Positions 57,073-64,000 of a stretch of DNA of 64,000 nt are shown here, one piece after another. Under the pieces are notes generated by a model. It was given only the letters and a program-made list of their open reading frames with translations, was not told the DNA's origin and ran no database searches. Origin of the DNA: Nocardia sp. NBC_00403. Its GTDB lineage: Bacteria > Actinomycetota > Actinomycetes > Mycobacteriales > Mycobacteriaceae. The number at the start of each line of letters is the position of its first letter. Position 1 is the first letter of the stretch. The translations under genes and the position numbers were made by a program. The DNA lies in contig NZ_CP107939.1 of NCBI RefSeq assembly GCF_036046055.1, forward strand, positions 7,998,001-8,062,000, read 5' to 3'.

Positions 57073-58230
57073 TTATGCGGTCACCCCGTAGGACGACAGA
57101 ATACGGCGGCGCTTGCGTGGCTGAATGTTCGCCAGGGTGATGTCACCGTCGTAGTGGGCGAGCACCCGGTGATCCATCACAGCGCGCCACAGTGGCGGAA
57201 TCGTCGCGAACACGATCATCGTGGCGTATCCGGCAGGCAATTGCGGCGCCTGCACCGAGCTACGCAAGGTCTGGTATCGACGGCCGGGATTGGCGTGATG
57301 GTCGCTGTGGCGTTGCAGATGGAACAGGAAAATGTTGGTGACGAGCCGGTCGCTGTTCCAGCTGTCGCGCGGCGAGCATCGCGCGTAGAGCCCGTTGGGC
57401 CTGCGCCCGCGCAGCAGCCCGTAGTGCTCGACGTAGTTCACCGTCTCCAACAGGGCGATTCCGATCACGGCCTGCAGCAGCAGCCAGGGCAGCGCCCGCC
57501 AGCCGAACAGGCCGAGCAGCAGACCGAACAGCGCAAGGCTCATCGACCACGCCTGCAGGATGTGGTTGTGCACGCTCCACCAGCGGTGGCCCTTGCGCGT
57601 CAAGCGCTCGCGTTCCAGTGCGATCGCCGAACGGAACCCGCCGGAAACGGTGCGCGGCAAGAACTCCCAGAGCGACTCGCCCATTCTGGCGCTGGCCGGA
57701 TCCTCCGGAGTCGCCACCCTGGCGTGATGTCCACGGTTGTGCTCGACGAAGAAATGGCCGTAGCCCGACTGGGCCAGCGCGATCTTGGCGAGCCAGCGCT
57801 CCAGGTGCTCGACCCGATGCCCGAGTTCGTGCGCCGCGTTGATGCCGATGCCGCTGACGAATCCCAAAGTGGCCGCGAGCCCGAGCTTGTCGACGAAGCT
57901 GAGCTCGTCACCCGCCCACATGTAGCTGGCGATGCCGAGTCCGATCAGCTGGATCGGCAGGAATAGGTAAGTGCACCAACGGTAGTAGCGATCGTTGGAC
58001 AGCAGCTCGTAGTCCTCGTCGCGCGGGTTGTTGCCGTCGTCGCCGATCACCCAGTCCAATACCGGTATGACGATCAGCACGATGATCGGGCCCACCCACC
58101 AGAACGCGACGAGGCCGGTGTGCAAGACCAGTTGTGATGGCAACAGTGCGCTGGACGGAGCGATCAAGCCCAGAATCCACAGATGGCGTTTGGGGTCTGG
58201 CGACCCCGTCGGTTTGCCAACCGAATGCAC
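57073..58230 (-). CDS. alkB: Alkane 1-monooxygenase AlkB, copy without adjacent rubredoxin
   Basis: A 385-residue membrane diiron hydroxylase oxidising terminal carbons of alkanes. Histidine boxes: [28 protein letters not shown] and [19 protein letters not shown], with NYVEHYGL. Six hydrophobic segments. The GTG at 58230 has AGGTGG six bases upstream. It has no rubredoxin gene next to it and lies just downstream of the TetR gene on the same strand; it probably borrows rubredoxins from the neighbouring operon. Confidence 0.92.
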   Translation of the reverse strand: MHSVGKPTGSPDPKRHLWILGLIAPSSALLPSQLVLHTGLVAFWWVGPIIVLIVIPVLDWVIGDDGNNPRDEDYELLSNDRYYRWCTYLFLPIQLIGLGIASYMWAGDELSFVDKLGLAATLGFVSGIGINAAHELGHRVEHLERWLAKIALAQSGYGHFFVEHNRGHHARVATPEDPASARMGESLWEFLPRTVSGGFRSAIALERERLTRKGHRWWSVHNHILQAWSMSLALFGLLLGLFGWRALPWLLLQAVIGIALLETVNYVEHYGLLRGRRPNGLYARCSPRDSWNSDRLVTNIFLFHLQRHSDHHANPGRRYQTLRSSVQAPQLPAGYATMIVFATIPPLWRAVMDHRVLAHYDGDITLANIQPRKRRRILSSYGVTA

Positions 58231-58422
58231 GTTTGACCACCTAAGTAAGTACCCCGACTCGGACGCTTGACAATACATACAGACTTATCGAACCTTCCAC
58301 ACCGGGAAGGCATCGAAAGGTGTTGGCAGTTACATGCCTAACAGTCGGTTTCTAAGGGCATTGTCAGGCGAGATCAGCCACCGCACCTTTCCGGCAAACC
58401 GCCGTCAGTTCCCGCGGCTGCG

Positions 58423-59043
58423 CTAACTCCGCTCGCGTGCCGCCAGAATTGCCTCGACGTACGGACTCAGCAAATCACTCAGATCGGCGGGCGCATTCCG
58501 CCCCGGCGCGGGCGGTGTCGGGATGTAGCTCAGGGCGATGCGCACCAGCGCGTGTGCCAGAACCGTCGACTCCGCCGCCGTCGCGGCCACCCAGCTGTGC
58601 TGGAACGCGACAGCGAGCCGTTCGGTGGCATGCTCGAGCAACGGTCCGGCGTCGAGGGTGATGAGTCGCAACAGGTCCAGCTTCACCTCGCCTGCGAGCA
58701 GTGACTGCACCAGCGGATCGGCCGCGGCTTCGAGGAAGAAGCCGCCGAGCCCCTCACGGAAAGCGGACCTGACATCACCGACATTGCCGTCGATCGCCGA
58801 ACGGACGTGATCGACCAGATCGTCGGCCAGGCGCAGCGCGTAGGACTGCGCGAGGCCCGACCGCGATCCGAATTCGTTGTACAGGGTCTGCCTGCTCACC
58901 CCGGCCCGTGCCGCCACATCGCCGAGGGTGATCTTCGACCAGTCCCGTTCGGTGAGCAGTTCCCGCATCGCGTCCAGAACCGATGTGCGCAGGAGTTCCC
59001 GCGCCGCCTCCTGATACGGAACCCTCGGTCCTGTGCGCGGCAT
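58423..59043 (-). CDS. TetR-family regulator of the alkane operon (AlkX-like)
   Basis: A 206-residue TetR protein. The helix-turn-helix is ITLGDVAARAGVSRQTLYNEFG (shown in parts: DVAARAGVSRQTLYNEF). It follows the alkB-rubA-rubB genes by 40 bases and corresponds to Rv3249c. Members of this position (AlkX) repress the alkane operon. ATG at 59043. Confidence 0.88.
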   Translation of the reverse strand: MPRTGPRVPYQEAARELLRTSVLDAMRELLTERDWSKITLGDVAARAGVSRQTLYNEFGSRSGLAQSYALRLADDLVDHVRSAIDGNVGDVRSAFREGLGGFFLEAAADPLVQSLLAGEVKLDLLRLITLDAGPLLEHATERLAVAFQHSWVAATAAESTVLAHALVRIALSYIPTPPAPGRNAPADLSDLLSPYVEAILAARERS

Positions 59044-59083
59044 ACCCGCGACATTGTCACGGCGATATGCCGCAGTCAAAATC

Positions 59084-59266
59084 TCACGACCGCTCGATCT
59101 CGACCATGTAGAAGTCGGCCTTCGCCGCGCCACAGTCCGGACAGGTCCAGTCGTCGGGGATGTCGTCCCAGCGGGTGCCCGGCTCGATGCCGTCCTCGGG
59201 CCAGCCCTTGGCCTCGTCGTATTCGAAGCCGCACTGGATGCATTGGAACAGCTTGTATTCGGTCAT
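59084..59266 (-). CDS. rubB: Rubredoxin (RubB-type)
   Basis: A 60-residue rubredoxin. Iron ligands: [10 protein letters not shown] and [11 protein letters not shown]. It carries electrons from a rubredoxin reductase to AlkB. ATG at 59266 overlaps the rubA stop as ATGA. Confidence 0.94.
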   Translation of the reverse strand: MTEYKLFQCIQCGFEYDEAKGWPEDGIEPGTRWDDIPDDWTCPDCGAAKADFYMVEIERS

Positions 59267-59436
59267 GAGGCAGCTCCCATCAATTCGAAGTCGATCTTTT
59301 CCCGCACCCCACAGTCCGGGCAGCACCAGTCGTCGGGCACCTTGTCCCACGCCGTGCCCGCCGGGAATCCCTCGTGCGGTGCACCTTTCGCCTCGTCGTA
59401 GACGTAATCGCAGACGGGGCAGCGAAACGCGCTCAA
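59263..59436 (-). CDS. rubA: Rubredoxin (RubA-type)
   Basis: A 57-residue rubredoxin with [10 protein letters not shown] and [12 protein letters not shown] as iron-binding halves. The start is TTG 59436, overlapping the alkB stop as TTGA, an uncommon start but fixed by the overlap and by the protein start (L/M)SAFRCPVC. The reductase partner is not encoded in this window. Confidence 0.93.
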   Translation of the reverse strand: MSAFRCPVCDYVYDEAKGAPHEGFPAGTAWDKVPDDWCCPDCGVREKIDFELMGAAS

Positions 59437-60710
59437 AGCCCAGCCGCCCCCGCACCCGCACCCGCACCCGCACCCGCGGCCGTCGAACCGACGCCATAGC
59501 GGGCGATCACCTTGTCCCGCTTCGCCGGATGGATGTTCGCGCGGGTGACGTCGCCGCCGTAGTGTGCGAGCACCCGCTTGTCCATCACCCGACGCCACAG
59601 CGGCGGGAAGTAGGCGAGCAGGATCATGCTTGCGTAGCCACTCGGCAGGTTGGGCGCGCCGTCCCAGCTGCGCAGCGTCTGATAGCGCCGCGTCGGATAG
59701 GCGTGGTGATCGCTGTGCCGCTGCAGGTGGTACAGAAAGATATTGGTGACGATGTGGTCGCTGTTCCAGCTGTGCACCGGAGCGGGCCGCTCGTACCGTC
59801 CGGATGCGGTGCGCTGGCGCACCAGACCGTAATGCTCCAGGTAATTGACCGCCTCGAGCAGGCTGAAGCCGACCACCGCCTGCAAGATCAGATATGGCAG
59901 CACGCCGATGCCGAACACCACTATCAGCACCGCGTACAGCGCCACCGACATCAGCCAGGCGCTGAGTACTTCGTTCTGCAGGCTCCACGGCTTCTTGCCG
60001 AGCCGCTCGAGGCGCACCTTCTCCAACCGCCACGAGGAGCTGAAGCTGCCCGACACAGTGCGCGGCCAGAATGCCCAGAACGATTCGCCCAGACGGGAAC
60101 TCGCCGGATCCTCCGGGGTGGCGACGCGTACATGGTGGCCGCGATTGTGCTCGATGTAGAAGTGCCCGTAGAACGACTGCGCCAGCGCGATCCGCGACAG
60201 CCACCGCTCCAGGTCGACCTTCTTGTGGCCGAGCTCGTGCGCGGTGTTGATGCCGATGCCGCCGATCATGCCGACGGTGATCGCAAGGCCGATCTTGTCG
60301 ATGATGTGCAGACTGCCGTCGATGCCGAGCCAGCTGACGTTATCCGCGGTGATCAGGTAGCAGGCCATGATCAGCGTCGCGTACTGGAACGGCAGGTACA
60401 GGTAGGTGAGGTAGCGGTAGTACTTGTCGTTCTCCAGGTACTCCATCACCTCGTCGGGCGGGTTGTCGCCGTCCGGACCCAAGAAGATGTCGGCCAGCGG
60501 AATCAACACGTAGACCAGGACCGGACCGAGCCAGAACGGCACCTGGGCCAGCCGATGCCAGCCGATTTCATTGAACGCCCAGACCAAGGGCAAGCCGATG
60601 GTGAATAGCCCTGTCGGCGCGAACAACCCCCACAACCACATGTACCGCTTGCGGTCACGCCACGCAGGCGCCTTGACCTGACGGCCCGAGGTATCGGCTT
60701 CTGTCGACAT
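59433..60710 (-). CDS. alkB: Alkane 1-monooxygenase AlkB, operon copy
   Basis: A 425-residue AlkB heading the alkB-rubA-rubB-tetR operon. Boxes: [47 protein letters not shown] and [12 protein letters not shown]. The C terminus carries a Gly-Ala dipeptide run encoded by a hexanucleotide repeat. ATG at 60710. It differs from the copy at 57 kb mostly in the N terminus and loops. Confidence 0.94.
   Translation of the reverse strand: MSTEADTSGRQVKAPAWRDRKRYMWLWGLFAPTGLFTIGLPLVWAFNEIGWHRLAQVPFWLGPVLVYVLIPLADIFLGPDGDNPPDEVMEYLENDKYYRYLTYLYLPFQYATLIMACYLITADNVSWLGIDGSLHIIDKIGLAITVGMIGGIGINTAHELGHKKVDLERWLSRIALAQSFYGHFYIEHNRGHHVRVATPEDPASSRLGESFWAFWPRTVSGSFSSSWRLEKVRLERLGKKPWSLQNEVLSAWLMSVALYAVLIVVFGIGVLPYLILQAVVGFSLLEAVNYLEHYGLVRQRTASGRYERPAPVHSWNSDHIVTNIFLYHLQRHSDHHAYPTRRYQTLRSWDGAPNLPSGYASMILLAYFPPLWRRVMDKRVLAHYGGDVTRANIHPAKRDKVIARYGVGSTAAGAGAGAGAGAAGL
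59452..59475. repeat. Hexanucleotide repeat at the end of alkB
   Basis: Four perfect copies of GCACCC in a row encode the Gly-Ala run at the AlkB C terminus. Length changes would add or remove two residues without changing frame. Confidence 0.85.
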
Positions 60711-60790
60711 CGTTGTCTCTCCATTCGAGCGGCACGTCACATGTGATGTGCAGTACTACTTAAATTGACATTAGAGATCAACATGTCTCC

Positions 60791-60800
60791 TGTCTAGACA
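60791..60800. promoter_or_regulatory. Operator candidate upstream of the alkB operon
   Basis: TGTCTAGACA is a perfect 10-base palindrome 81 bases upstream of the alkB ATG, in an A/T-rich promoter stretch. The AlkX-like protein is a plausible ligand. Confidence 0.5.
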
Positions 60801-60912
60801 AATCAGTGCATTTGTAAAGTGAATCTGAGAACGACACCACCCCAGCCGTCACGATGGAAGCGGCGCGCCTACCCAGGCTGTGGGAAAGAAGGCAGGGACA
60901 GAGCAGCGCCGT

Positions 60913-60959
60913 TGCCTGCCTGCACAGGCTGCGGAAGAGAAAGGCGGGTACGGCACACG
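60913..60959 (+). repeat. Dispersed 47-bp repeat, copy 2
   Basis: Matches 28237-28283 at 43 of 47 positions, same orientation. A weaker third copy (CTACCCAGGCTGTGGGAAAG region) lies directly upstream at about 60873. Confidence 0.85.
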
Positions 60960-61046
60960 GCTCCCAGCATGGAGACTGGCTGTGGTCGCGTTCTCGGACC
61001 TTCTCGACCCCGGCATCCGATCTCAAAGGTGAAATAGCGATCGAGG

Positions 61047-61095
61047 GTAGTGAAATGGTGGCTGCGGAAGTGCTCGGCGGCCACCATTCGACTAC
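61047..61095. repeat. GTAGTGAAATGG element, third copy
   Basis: GTAGTGAAATGGTGGC (61047-61062) pairs with GCCACCATTCGACTAC (61080-61095) with two mismatches. As at 28.8 kb it lies shortly after the 47-bp repeat. Confidence 0.78.
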
Positions 61096-61110
61096 CGCCG
61101 ATGGGTGGGT

Positions 61111-61629
61111 TCAGCGCAGTAGGACGTCGCTGTCCGGAGGTAGGGCGTTGATCGGCCACCAGCGCAGGTCGGTGGATTCGGCGCTGCGTACCGGGACGGC
61201 GCCGGCGGGAGCGACGATCCGGAACAGTAGGTCCAGATGTCGGGTCGGGATGCCGAGTGAGCAGGTGATCGGATGTGCTTGCGCGCCATACAGTTCCGGA
61301 TCCAGCCATAGATCCGTCAGGCCGGACTCTTCGGTTGCCTCCCGCAGTGCGGCGGCGGGTACCGTGTCGTCGGATTCCTCGCAGTGGCCGCCGAGCTGGA
61401 TCCAACGACCCACTCGGGGGTGCAGGGTCAGCAGCACCTCACTTTCGTCGTGCGAAAACACGACCGCCGACGCTGTGATGTGACCAGGGACGTGCTCGCG
61501 CAGGCAACCACGCGGTGCCGAGCCGAGAAACGCCAGCATCGCCTCCCGCAGGGAAGCATCGGGTCCCGATGCCGGGCGCCACGATTCCAGTAGCTCCGTC
61601 GCCGAAGCATGCAACGAACTCGCGCTCAT
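61111..61629 (-). CDS. NUDIX hydrolase
   Basis: A 172-residue NUDIX protein. The NUDIX box is GGHCEES followed by LREATEESGL, with one residue more than usual between its halves. Substrate unknown; such proteins hydrolyse nucleoside diphosphate derivatives. ATG at 61629; further upstream starts are open. It lies 88 bases after fbiB on the same strand. Confidence 0.83.
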   Translation of the reverse strand: MSASSLHASATELLESWRPASGPDASLREAMLAFLGSAPRGCLREHVPGHITASAVVFSHDESEVLLTLHPRVGRWIQLGGHCEESDDTVPAAALREATEESGLTDLWLDPELYGAQAHPITCSLGIPTRHLDLLFRIVAPAGAVPVRSAESTDLRWWPINALPPDSDVLLR

Positions 61630-61717
61630 CGATCCGCATCCCGGCTCGGGATCCGCACCCCGGGTGGGCACCCACGACAGGCGCGGATCGCGGTCAGGGG
61701 GGCGAGGTCTCCGTGGG

Positions 61718-63061
61718 TCACAGTTCGACCAGGCCGAGGCCAGGGCCGTACACCGGACGCGGGGTCAATTCCTCCAGCGGATGGCCGATGGCTATGCCGC
61801 CCAAGGGGTTCCAGTCCGCCTCGAGGCCGAGGACGTCGCGGGTGATCTCCGGCGCGAAGATGGTCGAACCGATCCAGCAGCTGCCGAGCCCCTCGGTGGC
61901 GAGGGCGACCAGCAGCCCTTGAACGGCCGCGCCGACCGCGACGGTGAACATGGTCCGCTCGTTCGCGCGGCGGCGCTCATCCGGATAGTCGTGCGCGCCG
62001 TCGGGCACACAGAACGGGATGATCACCTCCGGGGCGTCGAAAAGGATGCGGCCGCGGGCAATTCGGCGCTCCACCCGCTCCGGCGGCAGCCCGTCCGCGG
62101 TGAGGTCCTCGCGCCACTTTTCCGCCATCGCCTCCAGCAGCTGCTTACGCAGACCGGGTTTGCGCAGCCACACAAAACGCACCGGGCGGGTGTGATGGGG
62201 CGCCGGCGCGGTCAAAGCCACCGCGACAGCGGTGCGAACGCGCTCGGGATCGACGGGTTCGTCGGCGAACTGCCGCACCGACCGGCGCAGCAGCACCGCC
62301 TCCGAGCGGCCCTTCTCGATGGCCTCCGCGGTGCCGAGCCAGAACAGGTCGTCGGTGCCGCCGCGCAGCAGGTCGGCGGCGGTGGAACCGTCGTCGGTGA
62401 CCGGAAGCCCGCGCACCACCGCGACCGGGACACCGCCGAGCTTGCCCTTCACCAAGTCCGCGGCGGCCGCGAGTTCATCGGCGATCGCGACCTGCGTGAC
62501 GTGCAGTTCATTGCCCTGCCCGTCGACCGCGCCCGCGTAGTTGTGCAATACCCGAAGTCCCGCGGCGCCGATGGCGGCGTCGGTCTGTCCATTTCGCCAG
62601 GCCCGGCCCATGGTGTCGGTGATGAGCACCGCGACCTGCACCCCGAGCCGCTCGGCGAGGGCTGTGCGCAACGCCTTGGCGCTCGCATCGGGATCGGCGG
62701 GCAGTAGCACCAATTCGCCCTGTTCGACATTGGATCCGTCGACTCCGGACGCGGCTTGCACGATGCCGAGCTTGTTCTCGGTGATGAGGGTGCGGCCCTT
62801 GCGCGCGAGCACCCGTACGGCCTCCTGGTCGACCAGCGCGCGGCGCGCGGCGTCGCGCTCCTCCGGGTCGAGCGGGGCCGCCACGATCCTGCCCTCGGCC
62901 TTGGCGACGATCTTGCTCGTCACCACGAGCACATCGCCGTCGGCCAGCCACGGCGCGCAGGCGGCGATGTGTTCGGCGACGTCGTCACCGGGGCGGAATT
63001 CCGGCAGTCCGGTGATCGGCAGAATCGTCAGCTCGGCGGCCGCGTGGTCGTATTCGTTCAC
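61718..63061 (-). CDS. fbiB: Bifunctional F420-0:glutamate ligase / FMN-binding protein FbiB
   Basis: FbiB adds glutamates to F420-0 and, through its C-terminal FMN domain, reduces the dehydro precursor. The N-terminal domain shows [30 protein letters not shown] and [15 protein letters not shown]; the C-terminal nitroreductase-like domain has [12 protein letters not shown] and [12 protein letters not shown]. Length 447 residues. GTG 63061 overlaps the fbiA stop as GTGA. Confidence 0.94.
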   Translation of the reverse strand: MNEYDHAAAELTILPITGLPEFRPGDDVAEHIAACAPWLADGDVLVVTSKIVAKAEGRIVAAPLDPEERDAARRALVDQEAVRVLARKGRTLITENKLGIVQAASGVDGSNVEQGELVLLPADPDASAKALRTALAERLGVQVAVLITDTMGRAWRNGQTDAAIGAAGLRVLHNYAGAVDGQGNELHVTQVAIADELAAAADLVKGKLGGVPVAVVRGLPVTDDGSTAADLLRGGTDDLFWLGTAEAIEKGRSEAVLLRRSVRQFADEPVDPERVRTAVAVALTAPAPHHTRPVRFVWLRKPGLRKQLLEAMAEKWREDLTADGLPPERVERRIARGRILFDAPEVIIPFCVPDGAHDYPDERRRANERTMFTVAVGAAVQGLLVALATEGLGSCWIGSTIFAPEITRDVLGLEADWNPLGGIAIGHPLEELTPRPVYGPGLGLVEL

Positions 63062-64000
63062 GGCTTCACTCCCGCGAGGTCGAGCGCCTCCCGCACCATT
63101 TCTGCGGTGGTCGGCGGATCGGTCATCAACAAGGGCACGCTGCGCACCTCCACGCCGGGCACATCGGCGGTGTCGGTGGTGTGGATCAACCAGCCGTCGA
63201 GGATGCCGGTGGCGGAGCGGGCGCCGTAGTAGCGGCCGATCGCCTCGGCCGTGGTCTCGACGCCGATCACCGAAAGGCACTCGTCTGCCATGCCGCGCAA
63301 CGGCTTGCCGTCGATCACCCCGGACACCCCGATGACCTTCGCATCCGTGGTGCGCAACGCGCCGCGAATACCCGGTACCGCGAGGATCGCGCCGATGCTC
63401 ACCACCGGGTTGGACGGGGCCAATAAGACGGCGTCCGCAGTGGATATGATCTCGGTCACATTTGGCGCAGGTTTCGCCTCATCTGCCCCAATTGTGGCGA
63501 ATCCGTGAGTCTCGATGTCCGCGCGGTAGCGAACCCACCACTCTTGGAAATGGATCGCGCGACGTTCGCCAGGATTGTCAGGGTCGCTCACAACCACGTG
63601 TGTTTCGCATCGATCGTCCGTTGCCGGGATGAGTTTCACACCCGGCTGCCACCTATTGCAGAGCGCCTCGGTCACCGCCGAGAGCGGGTACCCGGCGCGC
63701 AACATTTCACTCCGAACCAAGTGTGTGGCGATGTCCCGATCGCCGAGACCGAACCAATCGGGCTGCGCGTGATATTTGGCCAGCTCTTCCTTGGCGTGCC
63801 AGGTTTCGCCGAGCCTGCCCCAGCCCCGGTCGGTGTCGATTCCTCCGCCGAGGGTGTACATGCAGGTATCGAGGTCGGGGCAGATGCGAAGGCCATGCAT
63901 CCAGACGTCGTCACCGACGTTGACGATCGCGGAAACGTCTGCCTCGGGCAGCAGTTCCCGAACGCCCTGAAGGAAGCGCGCGCCACCGACTCCGCCCACC
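63058..64000 (-). CDS. fbiA: 2-phospho-L-lactate (phosphoenolpyruvate) transferase FbiA, truncated at the window edge
   Basis: FbiA joins the lactyl or enolpyruvyl phosphate to Fo in coenzyme F420 synthesis. At least 313 residues are present; the true N terminus lies beyond the right edge. Visible: [50 protein letters not shown] and [19 protein letters not shown]. Together with fbiB it makes the cofactor for F420 enzymes such as the LLM protein at 31.2 kb. Confidence 0.95.
   Translation of the reverse strand, partial: VGGVGGARFLQGVRELLPEADVSAIVNVGDDVWMHGLRICPDLDTCMYTLGGGIDTDRGWGRLGETWHAKEELAKYHAQPDWFGLGDRDIATHLVRSEMLRAGYPLSAVTEALCNRWQPGVKLIPATDDRCETHVVVSDPDNPGERRAIHFQEWWVRYRADIETHGFATIGADEAKPAPNVTEIISTADAVLLAPSNPVVSIGAILAVPGIRGALRTTDAKVIGVSGVIDGKPLRGMADECLSVIGVETTAEAIGRYYGARSATGILDGWLIHTTDTADVPGVEVRSVPLLMTDPPTTAEMVREALDLAGVKP

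Larger units (their letters stand above)
60711..61110. other. Intergenic region between alkB and the NUDIX gene
   Basis: The right half is repeat-derived (47-bp repeat and hairpin element); the left half is the A/T-rich alkB promoter region with a palindrome. No gene was seen. Confidence 0.65.

Overview
The window is a high-GC actinomycete chromosome segment. It reads as Nocardia or a close mycolate-producing relative. From about 4.2 kb to the right edge, gene content, order and strand follow the Mycobacterium tuberculosis Rv3205c-Rv3262 block: moeZ, DUF3152, TetR, DUF3107, rhlE, Rv3212-like, phosphatase, GNAT, Rv3217c, DAG kinase, whiB1, pdtaS, biotinyl protein, rshA-sigH, ybaK, SRAP, aroA-rsgA, the DesA3/oxidoreductase/WS-DGAT block, secA1, hpf, comF, lpqB-mtrB-mtrA-tmk-sahH, the alkane hydroxylase operon and fbiAB. 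The genus is inferred from this synteny and from recalled protein families; no search was run.

Region by region. 0-3.9 kb: a minus-strand operon resembling the Streptomyces SCO2524-SCO2523-SCO2522-SCO2521 cluster of unknown function, with an altered P-loop ATPase; the last gene runs off the left edge. 4.2-13.2 kb: sulfur transfer (moeZ), a kinase-like fold protein, DUF3152 and DUF3107 proteins, two regulators, YceI, a ferritin-like protein, an alpha/beta hydrolase and an SCO6745-like protein. 13.6-20.6 kb: a DEAD-box helicase operon, an acid phosphatase-GNAT pair, endonuclease V, a lipid kinase and whiB1, which has a good CRP-type site upstream. 20.6-21.3 kb: a long inverted repeat and four degenerate copies of a roughly 120-nt tandem repeat. 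21.4-25 kb: PdtaS, a biotinyl-type protein, the 24-residue ribosomal protein bL37, RshA-SigH with a SigH-type promoter and a possible N-terminally extended isoform, and a YbaK deacylase. 25.1-31.2 kb: a small secreted protein, SRAP protein, aldehyde dehydrogenase, about 1 kb of repeat-rich DNA, aroA and rsgA. 31.2-34.2 kb: an F420-type oxidoreductase, an NTF2-like protein and a two-gene unit ending in a probable ADP-ribosyltransferase-fold toxin. 34.6-46.4 kb: secA1, a lipid unit (WS/DGAT-like protein, ferredoxin reductase, two tandem desaturases), BluB and a thiolase. 46.7-48.4 kb: three consecutive genes for an XRE protein, an EspR-like protein and an ImmA/IrrE-like metalloprotease. 48.5-57 kb: ribosome hibernation, ComF, the MtrAB-LpqB signalling operon, dTMP kinase and SahH. 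57-61 kb: two AlkB hydroxylases, two rubredoxins and a TetR regulator. 61-64 kb: NUDIX hydrolase, fbiB and truncated fbiA.

How the parts work together. Envelope control is shared by MtrA, MtrB, LpqB and SecA1. Thiol and oxidative stress is handled by SigH and RshA. Fatty-acid desaturation pairs a reductase with two DesA3-type desaturases. Alkane oxidation pairs AlkB with rubredoxins. FbiA and FbiB make coenzyme F420, which the luciferase-like oxidoreductase at 31.2 kb may use. The strongest leads for new biology are the variant P-loop cluster at the left edge, the SigH isoform arrangement, the ART-like toxin unit at 33 kb, the three-gene regulator/protease module at 47 kb, two apparent CTG start codons with strong ribosome binding sites, and two intergenic repeat families. 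No rRNA, tRNA, CRISPR array or insertion sequence was recognised.
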